From: Corynebacterium callunae DSM 20147
GTDB taxonomy: Bacteria > Actinomycetota > Actinomycetes > Mycobacteriales > Mycobacteriaceae
Length of the DNA stretch: 64,000 nucleotides
NCBI RefSeq assembly: GCF_000344785.1
Contig: NC_020506.1
Location: forward strand, 806,001 to 870,000
Direction of reading: 5' to 3'
Below are positions 1-8,348 of this stretch, in pieces. Every line of letters starts with the position of its first letter. The first letter of the stretch is position 1. Under the pieces are notes generated by a model that ran no database searches, was not told the origin of the DNA, and saw only the letters and a program-made list of their open reading frames with translations. The position numbers and the translations under genes were made by a program.

Positions 1-1
1 A

Positions 2-1837
2 AAGATTGATAACGCGCTCAAGATCAGCGGTGACGGCAGAGCCGTCTCATTACACCCATCCCTAGCCAATCTTCACGTTGATGGAGCAGGCGCGCGCGTG
101 CAAGCTGTCCAGAACCAGATCCTTGATGTGTGGGAGAAGAATCGGGATCAGATCTACATTCAGGGTGGAGAAGCATCCCCGGTGACTGGTGGCCTCCAGA
201 TTGTCTTTTGCGACAAGGGGACACCCAACAAAGATGATCGGTTCTCTGTCTATCAGGGGCTGAAAGATGAGCTGGTGAAGTCTGGCATGGATGCTCAGCG
301 AATTCAATTCATCCATGATTGGGATCATGACCGCGATGCACTCTTTAGAGACTGTCGAAATGGGCATGTGGATGTTTTGATTGGTTCGACAGAAAAGTTG
401 GGCACGGGTGCCAATATTCAAGCTCGTGCGGTGGCGCTTCACCATGTCGATGTGCCGTGGCGACCAGCTGACTTAGAGCAGCGCGAAGGCCGTGTGATCC
501 GCCAGGGCAACCTGAACAAGCGGGTAGAAATATTTAACTACATCGCTAGTGGCACATTCGATGCCGTGCAGTGGCAGACTCTGGCACGCAAAGCAAAGTT
601 TATCTCTCAGTTTTTGTCGGCTGATCGGTCGATTCGTCGGATCGAGTCTATTGAGGATTCTGGCGCTCAAGCTGCTGCACATAATAAAGCTATTGCGACT
701 GGTGATCCACGCTATGTAGAGCTGATGGAATTGGAAACCCGTGAGCGCGAACTTGTTTCGCTGCACTCGGAGTGGAAAGCAAAGGGCAGTTCAGTGCGCT
801 TCCAGCGCACTGTCGAAGAGTCTGCTGTTAAGAGACTGACCAGCGAAGTTTCTGCTTTCGATCACGTTTTTGAGGGTGCAGCGCAGTGGGTGGCTACTGA
901 TCCGGAGCAACGAGCCTGGACAGATTTGAAAACAGGACAATATTTCGAAGATCGCAAGCAAGCCGCAGAACATGTGGGGTCAACTGTGGTCGATATGTTT
1001 GGTCGCCGAACTCTGGAACCGACACCGCTGATTTCTATTGGTGGTGTGGACTTCCATGCGTGGTACTACGTGCCCACGTCCTCAGTGGTGATTTCGCCAC
1101 TAGGATCTGATGGGTTTGCTGGCCGGGAAATTCAGCTGAAAGCCGATGATCTATTTAATGATCAAACTGATGCCCCTCGTAGGAATCTGAGAATACTCAC
1201 ACGGGTAGAAAACCGTGTGAAGTCGATTCCTGAGGACTTGAATAAGACGATGGCATCGTTGGAGAGTTCGAAGTTGCGCTTGGCGAAGCTGGAATCTTTC
1301 GTGGCCACAGATTTTGAGCACACTGATGAGCTGTCATCTGTGGTTAGGCAGCGTGAGAGCTTACAGAGGGCGCTGGCAGCTGTCAGTGAGTCCCAGGCGG
1401 CTAAACAGCTCCAGAGAGAGCGTGATGCTCGCAATGACGAGCATGGTCGTGAGCCTGGCTGGACGTTGCGGCTTAATCCTTCTCCAGGCTATGCCGACAT
1501 GGTTGAAGATCGCAGCCAGCGGGAGGTGATTTATCATGCTCAGCGCGACACTCTCGAAGCACAGTACAACGCAGGAACTTTGACTGTGGATGAACTTTCT
1601 GCCGGGCTACAGCAGTTAAATTCTGGATCAGTTATTGATAATGATTCAGCTCAGAAAGAATCTGAAGCCCCGGTGGGCGTTGTCTCTGATGTGGTTGCTC
1701 ATACCCCGAATACCAGTTTGCTTGACGTACTGGGAATGGATACCTCGACAATTGCCCCGATGGGAACAGTGGTAAAACCCTTAGAGGATCAAGTGGTTTT
1801 ATCGGAGCAAGAAAAGGACAATTCTCAGTTCATGTGA
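2..1837 (+). CDS. Large SF2 helicase (helicase/methylase type), C-terminal part
   Basis: The reading frame is open from the window edge, so the gene starts upstream and only its last ~611 residues are visible. Helicase motif V (GSTEKLGTGANIQ, near base 380) and motif VI (QREGRVIRQGN, near base 480) mark the second RecA-like domain of an SNF2-like superfamily 2 helicase. A long charged, partly coiled-coil tail without recognisable motifs follows. Proteins of this kind, often fused to an N6-adenine methylase domain, are carried by actinobacterial plasmids and integrative elements and are thought to act in element maintenance or anti-restriction; that role is inference. The stop codon lies 7 bases before a GC-rich hairpin. 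Whether a methylase domain is present cannot be seen here. Confidence 0.8.
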   Translation, partial: KIDNALKISGDGRAVSLHPSLANLHVDGAGARVQAVQNQILDVWEKNRDQIYIQGGEASPVTGGLQIVFCDKGTPNKDDRFSVYQGLKDELVKSGMDAQRIQFIHDWDHDRDALFRDCRNGHVDVLIGSTEKLGTGANIQARAVALHHVDVPWRPADLEQREGRVIRQGNLNKRVEIFNYIASGTFDAVQWQTLARKAKFISQFLSADRSIRRIESIEDSGAQAAAHNKAIATGDPRYVELMELETRERELVSLHSEWKAKGSSVRFQRTVEESAVKRLTSEVSAFDHVFEGAAQWVATDPEQRAWTDLKTGQYFEDRKQAAEHVGSTVVDMFGRRTLEPTPLISIGGVDFHAWYYVPTSSVVISPLGSDGFAGREIQLKADDLFNDQTDAPRRNLRILTRVENRVKSIPEDLNKTMASLESSKLRLAKLESFVATDFEHTDELSSVVRQRESLQRALAAVSESQAAKQLQRERDARNDEHGREPGWTLRLNPSPGYADMVEDRSQREVIYHAQRDTLEAQYNAGTLTVDELSAGLQQLNSGSVIDNDSAQKESEAPVGVVSDVVAHTPNTSLLDVLGMDTSTIAPMGTVVKPLEDQVVLSEQEKDNSQFM

Positions 1838-1844
1838 TATGCGT

Positions 1845-1899
1845 GGGGGTAGCTTCACCCCCTTTGCAGTGTTAAGAATTCATTCGTCTTAATCTTTCG
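1845..1899 (+). promoter_or_regulatory. Conserved upstream block of porin-like gene, copy 1
   Basis: A hairpin (GGGGGT, 6-base loop, ACCCCC) is followed by TTTGCAGTG, TAAG and TCTTAATCTTT. The same layout with identical spacing occurs on the minus strand at 12746-12800, ahead of the other small Ser/Gly-rich peptide genes. It follows the helicase stop directly, so it may end that transcript and start the next one. No clear -10/-35 pair could be fixed. Confidence 0.55.
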
Positions 1900-1933
1900 T
1901 CACCTTGAGAGAGAAAAGATATGGAGTTTGAAC

Positions 1934-2194
1934 ATGGATCTTGGTTTGGCTTTTGAATATTTCGTCCTGGGCAAGGAAGCTGCACTGATGCCTTTGCTGT
2001 CTTCAGTCATCGGACTTGATGCTGACGCTGGTCTCGGTGGCGTGCTGTCTTCGGTCGTGGGATCGAGTGAGCCATCCTCGGGTGGCTCCGAAGGTTCTTC
2101 TGGAATGTTGTCTTCGGTCGTGGGATCATCCGAAGATTCTGGCAAGGATTCTGGTGGATCTTCCGGGCTACTATCTAGCGTTTTGTCCAGCTAG
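1934..2194 (+). CDS. Small Ser/Gly-rich amphipathic protein, possibly PorH/PorA-like
   Basis: The 86-residue product starts MDLGLAF, has a hydrophobic first third without a Sec signal peptide, then a repetitive Ser/Gly/Glu tail ending LLSSVLSS. The unit LSSVVGSSE occurs twice, encoded by a 19-base direct repeat at 2046-2064 and 2109-2127. ATG 1934 was chosen because GGAG sits 7 bases upstream. Corynebacterial PorA and PorH are similarly tiny, lack signal peptides and insert in the mycolate outer membrane; PorH of C. glutamicum begins MDLSLL (from memory). The resemblance is compositional, so porin function is inference. The gene shares its upstream block with the minus-strand peptide genes near 12.4-12.6 kb and is followed by a strong terminator. 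It could instead be a structural or toxin-like peptide. Confidence 0.5.
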   Translation: MDLGLAFEYFVLGKEAALMPLLSSVIGLDADAGLGGVLSSVVGSSEPSSGGSEGSSGMLSSVVGSSEDSGKDSGGSSGLLSSVLSS

Positions 2195-2203
2195 GTTTAG
2201 AAA

Positions 2204-2236
2204 GGGGACTCAGCGAAAGTTGAGTCCCCTTCTTTT
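2204..2236 (+). terminator. Rho-independent terminator
   Basis: Perfect 9-bp arms GGGGACTCA/TGAGTCCCC with an 8-base loop, followed by TTCTTTT. It lies 9 bases after the stop of the small porin-like gene. Confidence 0.85.
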
Positions 2237-2246
2237 CCCACAAGGT

Positions 2247-2274
2247 GCGTCAAACTGTCAAGACAGTTTGACGC
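2247..2274. repeat. Palindromic copy A of a recurring island motif
   Basis: A perfect 13-bp inverted repeat, GCGTCAAACTGTC/GACAGTTTGACGC, with a 2-base centre. Its right part, TGTCAAGACAGTTTGACGC (2256-2274), recurs with few changes at 7549-7567 and 17819-17837 and partly at 15731-15743 and 16851-16868. There is no T-run, so it is more likely a protein-binding site than a terminator. Confidence 0.6.
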
Positions 2275-2480
2275 TATGGCATTTCGAGAATCACAATGTC
2301 CTCCACTTCGCAGTTGAGGCAGGCAGCAGCCAGTCGAAGCAGATCATCGTCATTTGTAGGGTCAATAAGGCTGAGCAAAACATCAAGGAGCTGGGATTGG
2401 TTTTGCGCGAGGAGCCATTCATCATCGTTGTCTAGTAGTACTTCGTTAGGATGCTGCCCGTACTGTGGACGCGCACCTAC
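2274..2480 (-). pseudogene. Truncated acidic ORF fragment
   Basis: This minus-strand frame is open for 69 codons and ends at 2274-2276. The ~52 codons outside the small inverted-repeat element read like real protein: acidic and leucine-rich, with motifs DNDDEWLLAQ, SLIDPTNDDDLL and CEVEDIVILEMP. There is no start codon, and the 5' side is replaced by the 65-bp element at 2433-2497, which appears to have cut the gene. No family was recognised. The acidic composition would fit an immunity or anti-restriction protein, but this is speculation. Confidence 0.35.
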
Positions 2481-2497
2481 CTAACGAAGTACTACTA
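2433..2497. mobile_element. 65-bp miniature inverted-repeat element (copy 1)
   Basis: Perfect 17-bp terminal repeats TAGTAGTACTTCGTTAG/CTAACGAAGTACTACTA (20 bp with the next bases) enclose only ~31 bp. The same terminal repeats bound the 332-bp element at 7158-7489, and the right ends also match internally (CCGTACTG versus CCGTATTG next to CGCACC). It is probably an internal deletion derivative of the longer element. No transposase is present. Confidence 0.65.
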
Positions 2498-3146
2498 GAT
2501 GCTAGTTTTTTACGCCTCATCACCAGACGAACTGAAAACTTTTCAACAGCACTTTTCGGTTTAGTTATACATTTCAGCATATTTTCAGGATATCTAGTTT
2601 ACATTGAATAAATACTGAATTTAGTCTGACAGAATAGGATTAGTAGTTTGAGGTTAAAACGAAATTTTGTAAGCCTGGTAGCTTCCATTTCAGTTGTTTT
2701 TGGGCTTTTTCCAGCCATCGCATCGGCTCAAAGCGAGCAGGAAGTTATTTCCAAGGGAAGTTTGGAGACTGAAAATATTTCTCCCACGGACTCTCTTAGC
2801 TCTCGATATGAAGCGGGAGACTCACATTTTCTAAGCCCCGATCTCATTCCCACAGTCCCCTCCTACGAGGAGTCAACCCTCCAAGAAGAACTTCTCCACC
2901 TTGGAGAGGATAGCGTTAACACTACTCCGGCAATTCCTCAATACGATCTCGGTCTTGCGCAGTCGGAAAAGAAACCAGGTCAGATGCGATCAGATCGCTT
3001 TCCGCTGCCCAATGGAATCACCAAAGAAGAAGCTGACGCAGCTGAAATACTAGAATCACAATTGCAGCAGTCTAACCATCTTCGTGCCACAACTACTTCA
3101 GGGTGCGAGGTCTTTTGGCCGTCTAGTTATCTTGTTTGCGGAGCTA

Positions 3147-4295
3147 TAGCTCCCCCAAAACAAAAGCTCCCTGATAAGCGTGTTTGAACGCTGATCCATG
3201 TCACCTGGGTTGTTGACTTTTGAACTATGGCCGCAACCTTGACCACCGCACTCACGGGCGAGGAAATCACCATCCTCAAAAGCTACAAACGCTCCCGATT
3301 CAGCCTCGTCCAACACAAAGCCGAGGCACTCCTGCTTCTTGAAGACGGCGTCACCTTGGACATCATCGCCCGGTTCGTTGAGCGACAACCCTCCACCATC
3401 ACCACCTGGATCACCGACTTCAACCGACTACGTACCGCCAGCCTGTTTACCGGCCACGCAACCAACACCAACGCCTCCAAACTCACCCCAACACAACGTG
3501 AAGAAATAGCCACAGTCCTATCCCAGCCCCCATCTACGCAGAGCATTCCCTCCCAGTTCTGGACCGTGCCACAGCTCAAAGACTGGGTAGCCAGCCAGTT
3601 TGAGGTGGTCTACGACTCGGACACCACCTACCACCTGCTTCTTCGGCATGCGGGCCTGAGTTTCAAATATCCCCAGGTCTTTGATAAACGCCGCGGCAGT
3701 GACACAGAAATCAACGCCCGGATCGCTGAGATCCGCGAGGAGATCGCAGACGCACTTCAGGATCCGGATCAGGTGGTGTTCGCTGCTGATGAAGTCCGTG
3801 TGGAGCATGAAGCAGAGGTACGCAAAGCCTGGATCCACAAGCACGCCCCAACCACGTTGAGTGTTGATCGTGTCCGTCAGGCACAGTCGTATATCGGGTT
3901 TCTGTCGCAGACGACTGGTGAGGTGGATTTGCTGCGGTTGACGTGGCAGAACACCGAGACCATTGTGGAGGCGCTGACCACGTTGGTGGGCAGGTACCCG
4001 GACAAGAAGATCACGATCGTGTGGGATAACGCACGCTGGCACCGGTCGAAGAAGCTGCGTGAGCACCTCGGTGAAGGCAATCCGTTGGCTAATGTGCATC
4101 TGGTGTGGTTACCGCCGTATGCGCCGGATCATAATCCGATTGAGAAGGTGTGGAATGAGGCGAAAGCAGCGATCAGTAACCGCCAGAGATTGGTGTTCGA
4201 AGACACCTGTATTGGGTTTGAGACGTTTATTGGTTCATCGGCTTTTGCCTACCGGATCTGAGCTTGTGAGTGAAGCTTTTGATTTGGGAGAGCTA
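3147..4295 (+). mobile_element. IS630-family insertion sequence, 1,149 bp
   Basis: The ends TAGCTCCCCCAAAACAAAAG and, read inward from the right, TAGCTCTCCCAAATCAAAAG form imperfect terminal repeats. They are flanked by a TA duplication (3145-3146 and 4296-4297), the hallmark target of IS630/Tc1-type transposition. One full transposase ORF lies inside. Excision of the element plus one TA exactly restores the LGFP gene, so the insertion looks recent and its boundaries are well supported. Confidence 0.85.
3227..4261 (+). CDS. IS630-family transposase
   Basis: The 344-residue protein has an N-terminal helix-turn-helix region (residues ~15-60), a second DNA-binding segment, and a DDE catalytic core. 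Candidate catalytic residues are D188 (FAADEVRVEHE), D267 (IVWDNARWH) and E306 (HNPIEKVWNEAK), the usual IS630 spacing. It catalyses cut-and-paste movement of its own element into TA sites. The frame is intact and full length, so the element may still be active. It is the only gene in the IS and reads in the same direction as the gene it interrupts. Confidence 0.9.
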   Translation: MAATLTTALTGEEITILKSYKRSRFSLVQHKAEALLLLEDGVTLDIIARFVERQPSTITTWITDFNRLRTASLFTGHATNTNASKLTPTQREEIATVLSQPPSTQSIPSQFWTVPQLKDWVASQFEVVYDSDTTYHLLLRHAGLSFKYPQVFDKRRGSDTEINARIAEIREEIADALQDPDQVVFAADEVRVEHEAEVRKAWIHKHAPTTLSVDRVRQAQSYIGFLSQTTGEVDLLRLTWQNTETIVEALTTLVGRYPDKKITIVWDNARWHRSKKLREHLGEGNPLANVHLVWLPPYAPDHNPIEKVWNEAKAAISNRQRLVFEDTCIGFETFIGSSAFAYRI

Positions 4296-5766
4296 TATTC
4301 TAGATCGATATAAAGAGATTGGCGGGCGAACAAGTTGGTTGGGACTCCCTACAACAGATGAACTTACCAATCCTGATGGTCAGGGGAAAAGAACTTCATT
4401 CATGGGTGGAAGCATCTACTGGCACCCGAACGTTGGGGCACACGCCCTCACCTTATATGGAATGCGACAATGGGGAACACTGGGCTGGGAAGCCGGGCCA
4501 TTAGGATATCCAGTTTCAGGCCCAGTCGACATTAACATTCCGCTCACCCAGATGCAGAGGTTCGAAGGCGGAGATACCTATTATAATGCGTTGACGGGTG
4601 GGTCCGTGTGGGGAGACATTAAAAAACGTTACGACGAAATGGGGGGCTCCACACATTCTATTGGCATCCCAATTACAAACGAGCAGTCTGCCGGCAGTGA
4701 ATACCTGTACAACAACTTTTCAAATGGAACGATCAGTTGGAGGTCTGATCGTGAAACTCGGTTCATGTATAAAGCCACTCAAGCAGTATGGGAGGCGAAT
4801 GGACGAGAGAATGGGGTTCTTGGATTTCCATTATCCGACGAGTTCGCAGATATTCCTGGAGTAAAACATCGAGTCAAATTTAATGACGGAGAAATCTTCT
4901 GGGGAGGAATTCTCGGAGCAATTGCCCTTAATGGAAATGCGTATGCTGCATGGAAGAGCTTCGAGGAGAACAGTCCTTTGGGGTATCCAATTGGGCTCAA
5001 TTTTGACCCCCTCGTCAACGCAATCGAGACAGAACTAGGTTTTATCGAGGATACACTTGAGGGCCTGCGCGTAAGTGTAGAAAATAATGACTGGATTCCA
5101 GGAACAGAACCTATCGAAGACATAATCCTCGAAGACCCAGAAAGCCCCTCGACGCTAGAGATAGATCCGAATCTAGAACCAATCGATACTTCAGAAGAAT
5201 CTATTGTGCCGACAATTACGAACAAAGCTGTTTCTTCCGCTCAGATTCTCCGAACAATTTATGTTAAAGGAGGTTCTAAGCCTGTTGTTATTCGCTTCGG
5301 CGCCTATAACGGAAAATCGGGTTTTGGCCTAGTCAAAGCGAGTCAGAAACATAATGTTACCAATCAGGACACTATTGCTCAGGTCTTTATAAAGGGAGCG
5401 GCCGTTCAAACGGAGAATAAGACTGCTATTAGCAGACAACTCAATTACTACCGTGTTGAATGTAGTAAAGTTGGCCCGATAGTTAGTTGTAAACAGACGA
5501 AGGACATTCCAGTATTAGCAGTTTCTCTGATTGGCCATCCTAAAAACTACCAAATGGCCGGTCATCCGACTCGAAACAATACACGCGATACCGCACCTAT
5601 GGGGTTGTTAACCATTTATTGCCCTAATGATAAGAAGTTAGAAAAATGTGATAACTTCATTAATCTCCCAGCTACGGTAGCTGCTGCAGGAAACTAAACA
5701 TTTTCCCCAACTTATTGTTTAGAGTTACCTCCTAAGATATAAACCGATCAAGGGGTGGTCTACACC

Positions 5767-7143
5767 ATGGCAACTAACGTCCCGTCCACGCATGATCAGC
5801 AGGTGTTAGAGGAAATATGGAGCCTTTTAGAAGGACTTGGGTACAACACCCGACTGGTTGATTGTGTCGTGGAGGCCCTTACCCTGCTCACGCTGCGTGC
5901 AGCTGTAGAGAAAACCCATCCACGCACATGGGAAGACATCCGGCAAAACCCACCATCACAACAAGCTAAAACCACTCGATTGCTCGTATCCACTGTTCTT
6001 TCCAGGGCTGAGCAGTACCGTATCCCTGAGGGAAAAGTAATCAGCCGTCGGACTTTCCCTCCAACTATCATCTCAGCTTTGATAGCGATCATCTCCGATC
6101 CACGCCTTGGTCAGGGGCCTTTGGCTGTTGTGTCCTTTGCCCGTGCATATGAGTTTCTTTTAGACCGGGTTGCGGACTGCACTCCGCCTGATTTTCTTGG
6201 CCCGCCCCCTCCCCGCTGGGTGCGAGAATTAATCACAGGGATGTTACGCCCACACCAAGGTGTGGTTTATGACCCGTGTGCCCGATCAGGTCAGTTATTA
6301 ACAGCACTCGATGACTACCAACAAACAACCGATACCGCTGAGCGGTTAGTGCTGTGTGGGCAGGAAAATGACCCAGTGCGCTGGCGTCAGGGACATGAGC
6401 AGGCTGTACTACGAGGTACCCGTATTGATCTTGGATCACAACCGCTAGATATGTTCGGTTCGTATCTTGACGATGGAAATGGGCCAGGGGGATGGTGGTT
6501 TCGCCAGGAGATGCACCCTGGGTTGGAGTGCGACTTTTGTGTTAGCTATCCGCCTGCATCATTTATTGATTCCGGCTTGGAGTTTGTTCTTACTGACCCG
6601 CGATGGGAATTCGGCCCCGGTATGCCTGATCCGGCCGATTTTGCTTGGCTACAGCTGGCTTATCATCACCTTCGTCCTGGTGGCACCGCAGCAGTGATGC
6701 TTTCCGCCGACACCTTATTCAGTGATGATTGGGAAATGAACCGGGTACGGACAAATATGATCAGCGAGGGAGTAGTTCGCTGTATTATCCACCTCTCGTC
6801 TGGTAATCACCCCGGCGGTAGTCATGTTCCTACGGCATTATGGGTGTGTAGCCGACCAGACAACGATATGTCATCAACGGTGCAGGGTCACGGTAGAGAT
6901 CAGCAAATACTGCTGGTGGATCTGAGTCAGGCAGTATCCGGTGTGAGTGATAGTAGAGACGTAGGAAGTGACCGTGTTCTCCAGAAGATTATTAGTTTCT
7001 ACTACCACTGGGGCCTGAATAATTCCCTGCCTGTTCCTCTTGACCTCACTGAACTCGCGATAAGTATCTCCGCGGATAAGATTCTTGACGGTGGTGGCAA
7101 GCTTATTCCTTCTTACTGGATTGGCCACCAAAAAGGGATTTAA
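5767..7143 (+). CDS. N6-adenine DNA methylase-like protein
   Basis: A 458-residue protein with a helical N-terminal third and a methyltransferase core. DPCARSGQLL (residues ~169-178) resembles the SAM-binding motif I of type I modification subunits. The catalytic NPP(Y/F) motif is replaced by SYPP (~260-263), so activity is uncertain. The closest general resemblance is to HsdM-like methylases found alone on actinobacterial mobile elements. ATG 5767 was preferred over GTG 5755 because AGGGG at 5751-5755 fits it better; both are possible. It lies between the split LGFP gene and a 332-bp inverted-repeat element, with no restriction subunit beside it. It may protect the element or have a non-catalytic role. 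Confidence 0.6.
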   Translation: MATNVPSTHDQQVLEEIWSLLEGLGYNTRLVDCVVEALTLLTLRAAVEKTHPRTWEDIRQNPPSQQAKTTRLLVSTVLSRAEQYRIPEGKVISRRTFPPTIISALIAIISDPRLGQGPLAVVSFARAYEFLLDRVADCTPPDFLGPPPPRWVRELITGMLRPHQGVVYDPCARSGQLLTALDDYQQTTDTAERLVLCGQENDPVRWRQGHEQAVLRGTRIDLGSQPLDMFGSYLDDGNGPGGWWFRQEMHPGLECDFCVSYPPASFIDSGLEFVLTDPRWEFGPGMPDPADFAWLQLAYHHLRPGGTAAVMLSADTLFSDDWEMNRVRTNMISEGVVRCIIHLSSGNHPGGSHVPTALWVCSRPDNDMSSTVQGHGRDQQILLVDLSQAVSGVSDSRDVGSDRVLQKIISFYYHWGLNNSLPVPLDLTELAISISADKILDGGGKLIPSYWIGHQKGI

Positions 7144-7157
7144 CTGGTTTGCCCTAT

Positions 7158-7489
7158 TAGTAGTACTTCGTTAGCTCTTGGGGGTGGGACCACAGCGGCG
7201 TAACGTCCAATTCTGAGGCACGACAACCCCATCCATGCCCCAGATGACCTGCGCAATTTCGTCGCTAAGGTCTTTCACCTCCTTGGTCCGCAAAGGATGG
7301 ACCTGACCCCCGTTTGGTGACCGCGGCGCATCTGTTTCTCACTGAGCAATGGTTGGCCACCACCGGCCCAAAATTTCTCTCGGTGGTCTGAGTTTCTATG
7401 CTGTGTTGGCTTAGCTTCAGACCGTCGTTATCCAGCTGTTGGCCTGTTTCCCGTATTGCGGCCGCACACCACCTAACGAAGTACTACTA
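7158..7489. mobile_element. 332-bp inverted-repeat element (copy 2)
   Basis: The 17-bp terminal repeats TAGTAGTACTTCGTTAG (7158-7174) and CTAACGAAGTACTACTA (7473-7489) are identical to those of the 65-bp element at 2433-2497. It begins 14 bases after the methylase stop. It holds no full transposase, only a reading-frame remnant on the minus strand. With copy 1 it brackets the split LGFP gene and the methylase gene, an arrangement like a composite mobile cassette. No target duplication was seen. Confidence 0.65.
7171..7338 (-). pseudogene. C-terminal ORF remnant inside the 332-bp element
   Basis: The 55-residue open tail contains EVKDLSDEIAQVIWGMDG and ends CGPTPKS, with its stop inside the terminal repeat. 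It looks protein-coding but is cut off by an in-frame TGA upstream. It is plausibly the end of the transposase that once mobilised this family of elements. The family was not identified. Confidence 0.3.
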
Positions 7490-7539
7490 GAAAGATCACA
7501 ATATTATTTAGACTGGTTTTAAGTGAAAAGGTTCCATAT

Positions 7540-7567
7540 GCGTCAATCTGTCATGGCTGTTTGACGC
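7540..7567. repeat. Palindromic copy B of the recurring island motif
   Basis: The sequence GCGTCAATCTGTC/GGCTGTTTGACGC is an imperfect palindrome. Its right part, TGTCATGGCTGTTTGACGC (7549-7567), matches copy A at 16 of 19 positions. It sits 59 bases beyond the 3' end of the DnaB-N gene. Nothing else was seen in 7490-7625. Confidence 0.55.
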
Positions 7568-7625
7568 AATTGGGGAGTAGGTCATGTCCGCAGGCCAAAT
7601 GGTCTGCGGACATGGCAGGTCTGGA

Positions 7626-8345
7626 TTATCGGATTGATTCTTGGGCGTGCTGGTTCTCGGTTGCCTGTTGCTGCGAGTCGTCGTGAATTTCCGTTGCTGC
7701 TGGGACGTGGATTGATACAGCGTTGGTGGAAACATTAAGCATATCTGTCAGGTTAGTTGCTGGTGCTCGCGCTGGAGCGCTTGTGTTTATTTGTTTTTGC
7801 TGGTGTTGGCGAAAGAGTTCAGCACGTTGGGTGAGCTTTTCGGCTTGCTGCTTGGCCTGGGCAACGGCTGGCCTAAACCCTTCCCTGCGCCTGTGCGCTT
7901 CGCGTTGGCGTTTTCCGTGCTCCACCATGATGTCGAAAAGTTTATCTTCGGGTGCGTGTTCCGCAGCTGTTGCTAGTGTCGTGGCCATTGCTGCAAACTG
8001 CCTGCGATAGGCGGCGCTAAGGATGTGGTCTGCAAACCCTTCTGCCTGCTCGGCGATCACGACATTAGCTGTCATTGCATCAACGAGAAGTGGGCGCAGA
8101 GTGGCTGCGTTTCCGTGGCGCTGTTCTTCGTCTTGGAGAGATTCATTAATGAGTTGAGCTGAGAATGGCTCAGCGTTCTGGTATTTCTCTTTTATGATGT
8201 GGAAAAGCTGGCCATGAAGGGGGCTGTGGAAGTCGTCTGAGGTGAGATATTCGATTGTGGTCTTTGTCGTTGGGTGTTTGGCGTCTGACCACATTAGGGC
8301 ACAGAGTAGGTTGGTCTCGGCATGAGCATCATCGGGAGCCTTCAT
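7626..8345 (-). CDS. DnaB-like helicase N-terminal domain protein (no helicase domain)
   Basis: The 239-residue protein starts with the helical domain typical of replicative helicase DnaB (AETNLLCALMWS, IEYLTSDDFHSPLHGQLF, residues 1-~110) but ends without the RecA-like ATPase. The second half is charged and Gln/Ala-rich, probably coiled coil. The DnaB N domain binds primase and neighbouring subunits, so this protein may act as a helicase or primase adaptor in element replication; that is inference. It lies 3 bases after the ssb stop in the same direction, indicating an operon. The frame shows no damage, so a truncated design rather than decay is likely. Confidence 0.7.
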   Translation of the reverse strand: MKAPDDAHAETNLLCALMWSDAKHPTTKTTIEYLTSDDFHSPLHGQLFHIIKEKYQNAEPFSAQLINESLQDEEQRHGNAATLRPLLVDAMTANVVIAEQAEGFADHILSAAYRRQFAAMATTLATAAEHAPEDKLFDIMVEHGKRQREAHRRREGFRPAVAQAKQQAEKLTQRAELFRQHQQKQINTSAPARAPATNLTDMLNVSTNAVSIHVPAATEIHDDSQQQATENQHAQESIR

Positions 8346-8348
8346 GGT

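Larger units (their letters stand above)
2648..5697 (+). pseudogene. Secreted LGFP-repeat protein with toxin-like C-terminus, split by IS630
   Basis: Codons 2648-3146 and 4298-5697 are two halves of one gene. Removing the IS (3147-4295) and one TA duplicate gives a continuous 632-residue frame through CGAILDRYKE, matching CGAILERYIQ in the intact paralogue at 9500. The start is TTG 2648 with AGGA 8 bases upstream. A signal peptide ends at ASA (residue ~27). LGFP repeats, modules linked to arabinogalactan binding in corynebacterial envelope proteins, include WLGLPTTDE, GPLGYPVSG, VLGFPLSDE and SPLGYPIG. After an acidic linker, the last ~150 residues form a distinct domain (GFGLVKASQKHNVTNQ, RVECSKVG, GHPTRNNTRD, IYCPNDKKLEKCDNF) unlike the paralogue's tip, suggesting a polymorphic toxin. 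No obvious immunity gene follows. Confidence 0.75.

Noticed and set aside
2046..2127. Short direct repeats as a CRISPR-like array
   Set aside because: Only two copies, inside a coding region with repeated peptide units; no spacers or cas genes anywhere in the window.
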